Positions 42,893-50,979 of a DNA stretch of 64,000 bases are shown piece by piece; position 1 is the first letter of the stretch, and each line of letters begins with the position of its first letter. Source of the DNA: Litorivivens sp041625575 (GTDB taxonomy: Bacteria; Pseudomonadota; Gammaproteobacteria; Pseudomonadales; Spongiibacteraceae); contig JBFJTG010000001.1 in the NCBI GenBank assembly GCA_041625575.1, positions 1 through 64,000 of the forward strand. The letters are read 5' to 3'. Position numbers and translations under genes: made by a program. The notes under the pieces were generated by a model. That model was not told the origin of the DNA. It saw only the letters and a program-made list of their open reading frames with translations, and made no database searches.

Positions 42893-43608
42893 ACCTTAAA
42901 AAGGCCATGCTCATCTACGGCGTAGTATTTCTGCTCGCGCTGCCGCTGACTTTCCCCGTTAAGTTACTTGCCGGCTTGGTAACGCTGCCGGAAGGCGTTG
43001 CCATTTCGCCGCTTAAGGGTTCGTTGTGGTCTGCACGCCTGGATTGGCTTCGCTTGGGCCCTTTGCGTTTAAATGAACTGAGCGCCAGGCCCTCACTTAC
43101 AGGTCTGTTTGCCGGAGTGCCGATAAAGCTTTCCGTTGCGTCTCCACTGGCGGTGACTGCAAAGGTTGGTAGCCATCAGAACGGTGCGACGATTCGCGAC
43201 CTGAAGGCCAGCGTCAGACTGGAACGGGTTCGTGAATTACTGAATATTCCGCCGTTGGGCTTCGACTCGGCCATTGCCCTTGTAGTAGAAGAAACTGTAA
43301 TTCAGGGCGAGGCCTGCCAAACATTGGACGGAGAGCTACGCCTTTCGGATTTTGAGGGAAACATTGAAGGCTTGTCGCAATTAAAGGAAATCACCGGTTC
43401 CCTTACCTGTGAGACTGGGCGCGTCGTCTTAAACGTGAATTCGGACAACGCCTTGCGTTTATCAGGTAAGGCCATTTTCTTCGCGAACGGCCACTATCAA
43501 GTCACTATGCTTGCCGAGCCACCGCCGGGCCCCTTGTTTGAAACTTTCGTGGATTTGCTAGGACAGCCTCGTGATGGCCGACGATTCCAGCTTAATTTCA
43601 GATCATGA
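42889..43608 (+). CDS. gspN: Type II secretion protein GspN
   Basis: This 239-residue GspN-like protein has an N-terminal membrane anchor (MLIYGVVFLLALPLTFPVKL) and a periplasmic domain with the family start LPEGVAISPLKGSLWSARLD and WLRLGPLRLNELSARPS. GspN is an accessory T2SS component found in only some systems, and its function is poorly defined. The start is GTG 42889 (GTGA overlap with gspM). Its last 35 bases are shared with rsmJ in another frame. Confidence 0.87.
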   Translation: MNLKKAMLIYGVVFLLALPLTFPVKLLAGLVTLPEGVAISPLKGSLWSARLDWLRLGPLRLNELSARPSLTGLFAGVPIKLSVASPLAVTAKVGSHQNGATIRDLKASVRLERVRELLNIPPLGFDSAIALVVEETVIQGEACQTLDGELRLSDFEGNIEGLSQLKEITGSLTCETGRVVLNVNSDNALRLSGKAIFFANGHYQVTMLAEPPPGPLFETFVDLLGQPRDGRRFQLNFRS

Positions 43609-44371
43609 GCTCTGTGTACTGATCGGCGAAGGCAGTTCATCTGCCTCGCAGAGCAGCATGACACTGGCAACTCAACTCGGAATCCCGCTCCTGCACGCCA
43701 GGGATGCCTCGACCCGGTCCGGCCTTTTTTTGCAGGAGCGAGCCGGTTTTCTGACGCTTGGACGGTTGGGCGGAAAGGAACATCCCATTTTTGTGGATTT
43801 TGTAGCGTCTTTGGCAAAACCTCGCCGCGGGCCTGAGCTACTACTCAAAGCGCTCGGTGGCGGCAAGCCTCGCCCTTCGGTTGTTGATGCGACGGCAGGT
43901 CTGGGACGCGATAGCGCTATTATGCTCGGTGCAGATTACGCCGTCACAATGATAGAGGGAAATCCGGTTGCGGCAGCGTTATTGAGCGATGCGATTGAAC
44001 GCTTGCGTGCAGATCCGGGCTATGACGCAAGGGCGCGACCACTCGATCTGCTTAAGGGTAGAGCTGAGGCCTTGCTGCCTGAGCTGGCCCTGGCCGGACG
44101 TACTGACGTGGTGTACCTGGATCCGATGTTTGCGGCATCGGGTAAATCGGCGCTGGTAAAGAAAGAAATGCAGTTGTTTCAACACTTGCTCGGGCACGGC
44201 GACGATGGCAGTGACTTGCTAGAGGTAGCCCTGTCGGCGGCGCTCTACCGCGTTGTGGTAAAGCGCGCTATTAAAGCGCCGCCTCTGGCAGGCCGTCAGC
44301 CGACATTATCTGTGAGCGGCAAGGCAGTGCGCTTTGATGTGTACGCACTAAAAAGTCTGAAGCGGGCCTAA
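43574..44371 (+). CDS. rsmJ: 16S rRNA (guanine1516-N2)-methyltransferase RsmJ
   Basis: RsmJ (YhiQ) uses S-adenosylmethionine to methylate G1516 of 16S rRNA. The 265-residue protein shows the family block GKEHPIFVDFVASLAKPRRG and the SAM-binding VVDATAGLGRDSAIMLGADY. Then come MIEGNPVAAALLSDAIERL, the catalytic VYLDPMFAASGKSALVKKEM and the terminal RVVVKRAIKAPPLAGRQPTL. ATG 43574 is preferred to the GTG directly before it. The 35-base overlap with gspN suggests it is read from the gsp transcript. Confidence 0.94.
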   Translation: MADDSSLISDHELCVLIGEGSSSASQSSMTLATQLGIPLLHARDASTRSGLFLQERAGFLTLGRLGGKEHPIFVDFVASLAKPRRGPELLLKALGGGKPRPSVVDATAGLGRDSAIMLGADYAVTMIEGNPVAAALLSDAIERLRADPGYDARARPLDLLKGRAEALLPELALAGRTDVVYLDPMFAASGKSALVKKEMQLFQHLLGHGDDGSDLLEVALSAALYRVVVKRAIKAPPLAGRQPTLSVSGKAVRFDVYALKSLKRA

Positions 44372-44392
44372 GACTCTTTTCAAGGCCAAAGC

Positions 44393-45550
44393 TTAAGTCA
44401 AAAGCCGCTGCAAAATGCTCTGATAAACTTTTGCCAGTGTGTCCAGATCAGACGCGCGCACGCACTCATCTACTTTGTGAATCGTTGCATTCACCGGGCC
44501 TAACTCGACAACCTGACTGCCCGTGGGCGCGATAAACCGGCCGTCCGAGGTGCCACCTGCGGTCGAAAGTTTGCCTTCGTATCCGCAGACCTCACTGATA
44601 GCCGCGACCGTCGCGTTAACCAAGTCACCTTCGGCGGTCAGGAAGGGCTCGCCACTGAGGTTCCAGTTCAGCTCGGCATCAAGATTGTGCTTTTTCAGTA
44701 TCGCTTGCGTTCGCTGCTTGAGTGCATCCGCCGTCGTTTCTGTTGAAAAGCGGAAATTGAAAATAACCTCAAGCGTGCCGGGAATTACATTGGTGGCACC
44801 GGTACCGCCATTTATATTCGAAATCTGGAAGCTGGTCGCGGGGAAATGATCGTTGCCCGGATCCCATTCGGTTGCGGCGAGTTCGCTAAGTGCCGGTGCT
44901 GCCTCATGGATAGGATTTTTTGCGAGGTGAGGATAGGCCACATGCCCCTGAATACCATTCACCACCATGCGACAGCCGAGTGAGCCACGCCGGCCGTTTT
45001 TGATGACGTCGCCAAGGCGCTCTGTGGATGAGGGCTCGCCAACAATACAGCAGTCGATGTGCTCGCCTTGAGCCTGCAGCCACTCGACCACCTTGACGGT
45101 GCCATTGATCGCGGGACCTTCCTCGTCACTTGTGATGAGAAAAGCTATACGCCCGCTGTGATCAGGGTGTTCAGCCACAAAGGCTTCACAGGCTGTAATC
45201 ATGGCGGCGAGGCTGCCTTTCATATCGGCAGCGCCGCGGCCGTAGAGGTAGCCATTTGTTAAACTGGGTTCGAAGGGCGGTGTATTCCATTCGCTGCTTG
45301 GTCCGGTCGGAACAACATCGGTATGTCCGGCAAAGCATAGTAGGGGGCCAGCCGCGCTTGCGCCACCGTCGCGCACTGCCCAGAAGTTTTTGACATCATC
45401 AAAGTTTAATTCGGTGCACTGAAAGCCAATAGCACTCAAGCGCTGCATCATCAAGGCTTGGCAATCGGCATCTTCGGGAGTTACAGAGGGGCGGCGCATT
45501 AGATCCATGGCCAGTTCAAGTGTGGCGCTGGCCTGTTGGGGAGAAAGCAT
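44393..45550 (-). CDS. dapE: Succinyl-diaminopimelate desuccinylase
   Basis: DapE removes succinate from N-succinyl-LL-diaminopimelate. The 385-residue M20 zinc hydrolase has the metal ligands in CFAGHTDVVPTG, YGRGAADMKGSLAAMI and ITSDEEGPAINGT, with the dimerisation domain between. GEPSSTERLGDVIKNGRRGS, TSDGRFIAPTGSQVVELGPV and NATIHKVDECVRASDL complete the family pattern. The ATG 45550 is the natural start (MLSPQQASATLELAMDLMRR). It converges on rsmJ and is divergent from the acyl-CoA ligase. Confidence 0.96.
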   Translation of the reverse strand: MLSPQQASATLELAMDLMRRPSVTPEDADCQALMMQRLSAIGFQCTELNFDDVKNFWAVRDGGASAAGPLLCFAGHTDVVPTGPSSEWNTPPFEPSLTNGYLYGRGAADMKGSLAAMITACEAFVAEHPDHSGRIAFLITSDEEGPAINGTVKVVEWLQAQGEHIDCCIVGEPSSTERLGDVIKNGRRGSLGCRMVVNGIQGHVAYPHLAKNPIHEAAPALSELAATEWDPGNDHFPATSFQISNINGGTGATNVIPGTLEVIFNFRFSTETTADALKQRTQAILKKHNLDAELNWNLSGEPFLTAEGDLVNATVAAISEVCGYEGKLSTAGGTSDGRFIAPTGSQVVELGPVNATIHKVDECVRASDLDTLAKVYQSILQRLLT

Positions 45551-45748
45551 AGTCGGGATTACCTTAAATTACCTTGCGATTCGTTAATGCCATTCTAACA
45601 GACAATTGCGTAAGCTCCGCGCATGGCTCTTCGAAGCCAGTGACAGAAGCGCTCAGGCTCTAATGAATTTGGCAAGAATCGCCATGGCTAGCCAGAGAGC
45701 GCTTGGATACCATGAGTCATTATCGGGATTGTTTACACAGAGGGCACT

Positions 45749-47371
45749 ATGGGCACGGATTCTAAGAGCATCGACTTCGACATCGCGTCAACTGCAGCGC
45801 AGTATGAATTTGCCGATCAGGATATTCCGCAACTGCTGCGTCATTGGGCTACCCATAAACCGGAACACCCCTTCTTTGTCTGGGAGCCGGTTTCGGGTCA
45901 GGACAAGACCTGGACCTACAAGCAATTCGATGTTGAAACCTCGGCGCTCGCTGCCGGATTGCATGCCAAGGGCATTAAGAAGGGTGACAGGGTTCTGGTA
46001 CACGCCGAAAACTGCCCGGAAATGGTTCTGGCCTGGTATGCCTGCGCCAAATTGGGTGCAATTACCGTTACCACCAATACCCGTTCGGTCGGTGGTGAAA
46101 TCGAATATTTCGCTGCCCATACCGGTGCTGTGGCTGCGATCACCCAGCCGAAATTTGTTGATCAAATTCGAGAGAATGCCAAGTCGGTAAAATGGATCGC
46201 AGTAACTGCGGATAATTCGGGAGAGCCTGCTGACGAAGCAAGTTTGGCGCACGGCCTGGAATCTTTTGATAGTCTGTTCGGCAAGGCAGAGGATGCGCCA
46301 GTTCGCCCTGCGGAACCTTTATTGCCTGCCGGTATTATGTTCACCTCCGGCACGACCTCGCTACCCAAGGCCGTGGTACACACCCATGCAAACGCCCTGT
46401 GGGCTGGGCGTACCGGGCCCATAAATTTAAACATGACAGGCGATGATACCTATCTGGCGTTTTTGCCCTTTTTCCACGTCAATGCGCAAAGCTGGGCATT
46501 CTGGAGCACTTTGGGTTGTGGCGGCACGGTAGTGTTACAGCCTAAATTTTCAGCCAGTCGTTTTTGGGAAGTCATCAATAAACACAAGGTGACCCATGTT
46601 TCGCTGATTCCCTTCGTGTTTAAGGCGATTGGTGCGCAGCCAGTGCCCGCTCATACGCTAAAAGTCGGCGCGCTGGGTATTATCTGGAATGAAATTAAAG
46701 GCTGGCTGAATCTGGATATTTTGGCGTGCTGGGGTATGACAGAAACCGTTATTCACGCCACGCGCTCGGATTTTAATCAGGTTTGGCCACAAGGCTCCAT
46801 CGGTAAGCCAACGCCTGGCTATCGCTTTGCAGTTGTGGATCCGGAGAGTGGCAAACTTTGTGAAAAAGACGAAATTGGTGAGCTGTGGGTGCAGGGCACT
46901 CGCGGCGTGCAGCTATTCCTTGAGTACTACAATAATCCTGAAGCCAATGCCAAAGCCTTTACCAAAAACGGTTGGTTCAAAACCGGCGATATGGTCAAGA
47001 TTGGTGACGAAGGGCATTTCTACTTCTGTGACCGCGACAAGGATGCATTGAAAGTCGGTGGCGAGAACGTGTCGGCCCGTCAGGTTGAAGAAACCTGCAT
47101 GCAGGTTGGCGGTATCGGCGAAATTGCGGTGGTTGCGAAGACTCACGAGATGCTCGATATGGTCCCGGTCGCCTTTGTTATCAAAGGCATGGGAGCACCG
47201 GAAGACGATGCTGCCTTTGAGAAGCAAATCATCGAGCACTGCAAAGCCAACCTGGCGGACTTTAAGGTGCCGCGCGCGGTTTATTTTGTTGACGAATTCC
47301 CGCGGGCTACCCTGGATAAGGTCGCTAAGAACAAACTGCGAGAGATAGCCGACGACAAACCGGCGGTGTAG
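45749..47371 (+). CDS. Acyl-CoA ligase of the ANL superfamily, CaiC-like
   Basis: This 540-residue AMP-forming ligase has the P-loop-like FTSGTTSLPKAVVHTHAN. Ser replaces the common Gly, as I recall for crotonobetaine/carnitine-CoA ligase CaiC. It also shows LACWGMTETVIHATRS, the hinge/ATP motif GWFKTGDMVKIGDEGHFYFC and DRDKDALKVGGENVSARQVE, and the C-terminal catalytic lysine region FPRATLDKVAKNKLREI. Substrate candidates are carnitine-like betaines, fatty acids or a cyclic acid; nothing nearby (no caiB, caiD or caiT) decides. The ATG 45749 follows AGAGGG. Confidence 0.88.
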   Translation: MGTDSKSIDFDIASTAAQYEFADQDIPQLLRHWATHKPEHPFFVWEPVSGQDKTWTYKQFDVETSALAAGLHAKGIKKGDRVLVHAENCPEMVLAWYACAKLGAITVTTNTRSVGGEIEYFAAHTGAVAAITQPKFVDQIRENAKSVKWIAVTADNSGEPADEASLAHGLESFDSLFGKAEDAPVRPAEPLLPAGIMFTSGTTSLPKAVVHTHANALWAGRTGPINLNMTGDDTYLAFLPFFHVNAQSWAFWSTLGCGGTVVLQPKFSASRFWEVINKHKVTHVSLIPFVFKAIGAQPVPAHTLKVGALGIIWNEIKGWLNLDILACWGMTETVIHATRSDFNQVWPQGSIGKPTPGYRFAVVDPESGKLCEKDEIGELWVQGTRGVQLFLEYYNNPEANAKAFTKNGWFKTGDMVKIGDEGHFYFCDRDKDALKVGGENVSARQVEETCMQVGGIGEIAVVAKTHEMLDMVPVAFVIKGMGAPEDDAAFEKQIIEHCKANLADFKVPRAVYFVDEFPRATLDKVAKNKLREIADDKPAV

Positions 47372-47469
47372 GCTGGCACCGGGCCGGCAAAGATCGCTGC
47401 TGGCCCTGACTACTCCCCAATGAATCCGGAAACAGAATATTCATCCTGTTTTAGCCTTTTCGTCATACT

Positions 47470-47498
47470 TTGATTTTAGTCTGTCTACCGGAATAATT
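47470..47498 (+). promoter_or_regulatory. Candidate sigma-70-type promoter of the 57-codon gene
   Basis: A -35 TTGATT (47470-47475) and a -10 AATAAT/ATAATT (47492-47498) are separated by 16-17 bases and lie about 20 bases before the small gene's start codon. Confidence 0.5.
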
Positions 47499-47514
47499 AA
47501 CCGGGAGCCTGCTA

Positions 47515-47688
47515 ATGAATCATCGCAAGAACGTAAACGAAACGTCTCACGAGCAATTGCGGCGGGAGATTGAAATTCAAATTATCCAGTTTCTCAGGGA
47601 GGGCGGGGTCATAGATTGCCTCGCATCGCCGGACTATCAGGCAGACCGGAGCGTGCGGTTCAGCGCAAGCCTGCTGCCTGAATATTGA
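47515..47688 (+). CDS. Small protein of 57 residues, unknown function
   Basis: A complete small gene: a promoter-like pair 20 bases upstream, GGGAG seven bases before the ATG, and a strong terminator 18 bases after the TGA. The product starts MNHRKNVNETSHEQLRREIE, continues with an amphipathic helix into IQIIQFLREGGVIDCLASPD and ends VRFSASLLPEY. The helix followed by FLxxGGxI recalls the C-terminal part of SutA-like RNA-polymerase-binding proteins of Pseudomonas, but that is a visual resemblance only. It is not co-transcribed with cynS, because the terminator and a sigma-54 promoter intervene. Confidence 0.7.
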   Translation: MNHRKNVNETSHEQLRREIEIQIIQFLREGGVIDCLASPDYQADRSVRFSASLLPEY

Positions 47689-47706
47689 GCCTTGTGTCTC
47701 TTGACG

Positions 47707-47729
47707 GCGCCCCGATTCGGGGCGCTTTT
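47707..47729 (+). terminator. Intrinsic terminator of the 57-codon gene
   Basis: GCGCCCC-GATTC-GGGGCGC forms a perfect 7-bp GC stem and is followed directly by TTTT. Confidence 0.85.
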
Positions 47730-47804
47730 GCATTTACAGTGCAAGGTGTTTCAGCATGCCGGCACGATCCGCCCTGTTTGCGGACATATCCCGAGATGCT
47801 CCGC

Positions 47805-47820
47805 TGGCACGCCGCTTGCT
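47805..47820 (+). promoter_or_regulatory. Sigma-54 promoter of cynS
   Basis: TGGCACG-CCGC-TTGCT matches the sigma-54 consensus TGGCACG-N4-TTGC[A/T] exactly, with the -24 GG and -12 GC ten bases apart. The cynS ATG is 40 bases downstream. About 60 bases upstream, TTGCA and TGCAA (47728-47744) form an inverted repeat that could be an activator site, though it does not match the NtrC consensus. Confidence 0.85.
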
Positions 47821-47859
47821 TATTACTCTCAGACTAGCAACGATACGAGGAGTACTGGA

Positions 47860-48300
47860 ATGCGGCGAGAAGAACTTACTGAAATCATTGTTCTTGCAAA
47901 GAAAGACAAGGGCCTTTCTTGGGAGGCCATAGCGGAGGCTTTAGGGGCCGGAAAAGTTTGGGTCACGTCGGCTTGCCTTGGCATGAACAGCATGCCGGAG
48001 GCCATAGCGACTCGGCTTTGTGAGCTTCTGGATTTGCCCAATGAAGCGAAAGCCCTGTTGATGGAATTTCCCACCAAAAGCTGGGCGAAAGACGTACCGC
48101 AAGATCCCTTGATATACCGGCTGTATGAAATTGTAGGGGTCTACGGCGATACGCTGAAAGAAGTGATACAAGAGCAATTCGGTGACGGTATCATGAGTGC
48201 CATCGATTTTTCGATGGATGTCGATAAAGAAGAAAACCCCAAAGGCGACAGGGTAGTTATTACCATGAATGGAAAATTTCTTCCTTATAAGGCCTGGTGA
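47860..48300 (+). CDS. cynS: Cyanate hydratase (cyanase)
   Basis: Cyanase converts cyanate and bicarbonate to ammonia and CO2, detoxifying cyanate and releasing nitrogen. The 146-residue protein has the N-terminal POU-like helical domain (LSWEAIAEALGAGKVWVTSA, LGMNSMPEAIATRLCELLDL) and the catalytic C-terminal domain with Arg87 and Glu90 in IYRLYEIVGVYG and Ser113 in GIMSAIDFSMDV. These correspond to the known Arg/Glu/Ser active-site set. The ATG 47860 has GAGGAG seven bases upstream. No carbonic anhydrase (cynT), cyanate transporter (cynX) or cynR lies beside it; control appears to be by sigma-54. Confidence 0.96.
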   Translation: MRREELTEIIVLAKKDKGLSWEAIAEALGAGKVWVTSACLGMNSMPEAIATRLCELLDLPNEAKALLMEFPTKSWAKDVPQDPLIYRLYEIVGVYGDTLKEVIQEQFGDGIMSAIDFSMDVDKEENPKGDRVVITMNGKFLPYKAW

Positions 48301-48314
48301 CCGCTTTCCTCAAA

Positions 48315-48341
48315 GGCCGAAATTTCTTTTTCGGTCTTTTT
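48315..48341 (+). terminator. Intrinsic terminator of cynS
   Basis: GGCCGAAA and TTTCGGTC pair over 8 bp (one G-T) with a 6-base loop, followed by TTTTT. It lies between the convergent cynS and kinase genes and may serve both. Confidence 0.8.
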
Positions 48342-48348
48342 CCAGCCA

Positions 48349-50070
48349 CTAATGCATGAGGTGCCGAGCAATCAGTGCCGCCAGCAGCAGGGCCGAAATA
48401 CACTGCCAGACCAGTATCGGATTGCGTTCGATAAGCGGAGGCTTTTCTTGCCTTAGATAGGCGCCGCTGGGCTGGCGAAGTTCGTGAATAAATTCTGATA
48501 TTTCCCCATGGCGTTTAAGGGGGTCAATATGAGTTGCCTTGCCAATTGCCGAGTCGATCCAGGCCGGCGCCTGATCTGATATCAGGGCCAGTGGCCTGTA
48601 GCTCAGTCGACGCTGGGCCTGAAGCGTGCGCGCTCTAGAGACGTCGGTGCCGTAGGGTAGCCTGCCCGACAGTAACTGATAGCTTAAGACGCCAAGTGAG
48701 AAGAGGTCGGATCGCGCACTGCCAAGCTGCCCCAAAAAATACTCCGGAGCGGTGTACTGTGCGGTTCCCATAATACCGTGGTTTCTGGGGACGGTTTCTG
48801 AAATACCGGCGACGCGTGTTGAGCCGAAATCGATGATTTTTACCGTGCCGGATTTATCAATCATGATGTTGTTGGGTCGAATATCCTGATGGACCATTTC
48901 CTGGCGGTGGAAAGCTCGCAATCCTTTTGCAATCTGCTCGACAACCGTGCGCACGATTTCCATTGGCGGGGCGGGGTTGTCCACCATCCACTGGGCCAAG
49001 GTCTGGCCTTCGATATATTCAGTAACCGTATAAAGGAAATTGCGTCGTCGCCCGGAATCGATGCATTTCATCACATGGTCGCTGTTGATCCGTCGCCCAA
49101 TCCATTCCTCCATCAACATGGATTCGAGAAAGTCGCTGTTGTTTCGCATTTCTGTGGAGGGTGTTTTGATCACGACCTGCTGCCCTGATTCGCCGTCGAT
49201 GGCGAGGAAAACGTGGCTGCGGCTACTGATATAGAGTTCGCGCAGGATGTCGTAGCCCTCAATTTGCGAGCGTGCCGACAGGATTGGGGGCGCAGTGAGT
49301 AGTTCCAGCTGTTGCTGTATTTCGTCGCGATGGAGTGCCGGCAACGCATCGATTCTTACAAGTTGCAAAGTCAGGTTGTCGACACTTCCGTTTTCAAGGG
49401 CCAGTTCGACCAGCTGTTTGGCGATTATGTCGAGATCTGATGAGCCGTCCTGAATGGCCTTGGCGATGTGCGCTTCACTGAGGTATTCGTAAACGCCGTC
49501 AGTGGCCAGTACAAAAATGTCGTTCTGTGCTACCGCAAAATCAAGGCAGTCGAGTTCAAGTTGGTGGTCGACACCCAGAGCCCTTGTGAGATAGCTCGTT
49601 TCCGCAGAGACCGTGCGACGGTGATCTCGGGTCAACTGTTCCAGTGCGCTGTCGGCGAGGCGGTAGATTCGTGTGTCGCCGCAATGCAAAATGGTGCCGG
49701 TGCCGGATTTGATAATCAGCGCGCTGAATGCGCAAACGTATCCCTTGTCCCGGTTGAAGCGATGAGGGCTGCTTTGGGATTGCGCAAAAAGCCAGGCATT
49801 GGTTGCGCTGAGTACGCGCAATGCTGACGTTTTTACTGACCATGCGTCGGACGTGCAGTAATAATCCTGAAGAAAGCCGGTGACAGCGGTTTCGCTGGCT
49901 ATCTGGCTTACATCGCTGCTACTGATACCGTCAGCAATCGCGACCGCCGCTCCCTTGGCTGACAACTGTGGATCTGCGGGAATGATGGCACCATAAAAAT
50001 CCTGGTTGACAGGCTTTACGCCAGCGCTGGAATACTGACCGACCGAAATCCTGAGTTTTCCCTGATTCAT
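48349..50070 (-). CDS. PP2C phosphatase-Ser/Thr kinase fusion with C-terminal membrane helix
   Basis: The 573-residue protein joins two opposing activities. Residues 1-245 are a PP2C-type phosphatase (NQDFYG 22-27, ADGISSSD 46-53, HCGDTRIY, LATDGVYEY with D191, and DN at 231-232). Residues 270-540 are a protein kinase (VVIK with K302, Glu in LMEEWIG, HQDIRPNN 394-401 with D396, DFG 414-416, GTAQYTAPEYF). The kinase has HQD in place of HRD and only a degenerate glycine loop. A hydrophobic helix (about 552-571) anchors the C-terminus. Such bifunctional proteins occur beside nitrate/nitrite assimilation genes in Pseudomonas relatives. Here it follows a formate/nitrite-type transporter by 48 bases. 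Confidence 0.92.
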   Translation of the reverse strand: MNQGKLRISVGQYSSAGVKPVNQDFYGAIIPADPQLSAKGAAVAIADGISSSDVSQIASETAVTGFLQDYYCTSDAWSVKTSALRVLSATNAWLFAQSQSSPHRFNRDKGYVCAFSALIIKSGTGTILHCGDTRIYRLADSALEQLTRDHRRTVSAETSYLTRALGVDHQLELDCLDFAVAQNDIFVLATDGVYEYLSEAHIAKAIQDGSSDLDIIAKQLVELALENGSVDNLTLQLVRIDALPALHRDEIQQQLELLTAPPILSARSQIEGYDILRELYISSRSHVFLAIDGESGQQVVIKTPSTEMRNNSDFLESMLMEEWIGRRINSDHVMKCIDSGRRRNFLYTVTEYIEGQTLAQWMVDNPAPPMEIVRTVVEQIAKGLRAFHRQEMVHQDIRPNNIMIDKSGTVKIIDFGSTRVAGISETVPRNHGIMGTAQYTAPEYFLGQLGSARSDLFSLGVLSYQLLSGRLPYGTDVSRARTLQAQRRLSYRPLALISDQAPAWIDSAIGKATHIDPLKRHGEISEFIHELRQPSGAYLRQEKPPLIERNPILVWQCISALLLAALIARHLMH

Positions 50071-50078
50071 AGCAAAAG

Positions 50079-50101
50079 CCCTCCCCGCCGTGCGAGAAGG
50101 G
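50079..50101 (-). promoter_or_regulatory. Hairpin with T-run between transporter and kinase genes
   Basis: On the minus strand CCCTTCTCGC-ACG-GCGGGGAGGG pairs over 10 bp (two G-T), followed by CTTTTGC and then the kinase ATG. It looks like a terminator, and its 3' arm GGGGAGGG is also the kinase ribosome binding site. It could therefore limit kinase expression at either level. Confidence 0.6.
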
Positions 50102-50118
50102 GTTGGCGCCGTAGCGCT

Positions 50119-50931
50119 TTACGCAAGAGAGCGTTCGGGACTGGTTCGCACGTGGGTCAGGTAGAGCGGCAGTCCTACTAGCAGAAAGCCGCCGACTAGG
50201 TTGCCCAGTACAGTCGGGATTTCGTTCCAGAGTAGATAGTCGCCAATGGTGAAATCGCCACCCATGATCATGGAGAAGGGAAACAGGAACATGTTGACGA
50301 TGGAATGCTCGAAGGCCATATAAAAGAACAGCATGATGGGCATCCACATCGCCATCATTTTACTGGACGCCGAGGTTGAAATCATCGCACCGACAACGCC
50401 CATCGAAACCATCCAGTTACACAGCATGCCGCGAATGAAAATCGTAAACCAGCCAGCCAGTCCGTGTTCTTTATAGCCGAGCGTGCGCGACTCGCCTATG
50501 GAGCCAACTTTTTCGGCCAGAGCGCCACCGTCAGTGTTGTAGCCGTAGGTAAGGATAAACGACGCAAAAAATGCAACCGTAAGCGCCCCAGCAAGATTAC
50601 CCAGAAAAACCCAGCCCCAGTTACGCAACATTTGCTGTACGGTGCAGCCGGCACGCTTGTCGATAACGGCCAGAGGTACGAGTGTAAACACGCCTGTCAG
50701 CAAATCGAACTTCATCAGGTAGAGCATGATAAAGCCGACAGGGAATAGAATTGCGCCCACCAGAGGATTGCCGGTTTTGACCATAACCGTTATGGCAAAG
50801 AACGCGGCGAGGGCCAAAATAGCACCCGCCATAAACGCGCGAACAAAAGTGTCTTTGGTTGACATGAAAATTTTAGATTCGCCAGCATCCACCATTTTGG
50901 TGGCGAATTCATTTGGCTCTATATACGACAT
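50119..50931 (-). CDS. Formate/nitrite transporter (FNT) family protein
   Basis: This 270-residue channel-like protein of the FocA/NirC family has six membrane segments. It shows the pore elements GNPLVGAILFPVGFIMLYLM, KFDLLTGVFTLVPLAVIDKR and NWGWVFLGNLAGALTVAFFA. The second half carries FIRGMLCNWMVSMGVVGAMI and FFYMAFEHSIVNMFLFP, with the conserved pore histidine in EHSIVNM. Family members carry formate, nitrite or hydrosulfide. The sigma-54 promoter and cyanase next door favour nitrite, but cyanate or another small anion cannot be excluded. It heads a probable two-gene unit with the kinase-phosphatase. Confidence 0.92.
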   Translation of the reverse strand: MSYIEPNEFATKMVDAGESKIFMSTKDTFVRAFMAGAILALAAFFAITVMVKTGNPLVGAILFPVGFIMLYLMKFDLLTGVFTLVPLAVIDKRAGCTVQQMLRNWGWVFLGNLAGALTVAFFASFILTYGYNTDGGALAEKVGSIGESRTLGYKEHGLAGWFTIFIRGMLCNWMVSMGVVGAMISTSASSKMMAMWMPIMLFFYMAFEHSIVNMFLFPFSMIMGGDFTIGDYLLWNEIPTVLGNLVGGFLLVGLPLYLTHVRTSPERSLA

Positions 50932-50979
50932 TCGGATACCCCTTAGGTCAATTTTTTGGATTGGATCTGACAGGGGTAA

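Noticed and set aside
47692..47859. A 56-codon N-terminal extension of cyanase.
   Set aside because: It would cross the terminator hairpin and the sigma-54 promoter, and cyanases start at the MRREELTEI-type N-terminus with the good ribosome binding site at 47847.
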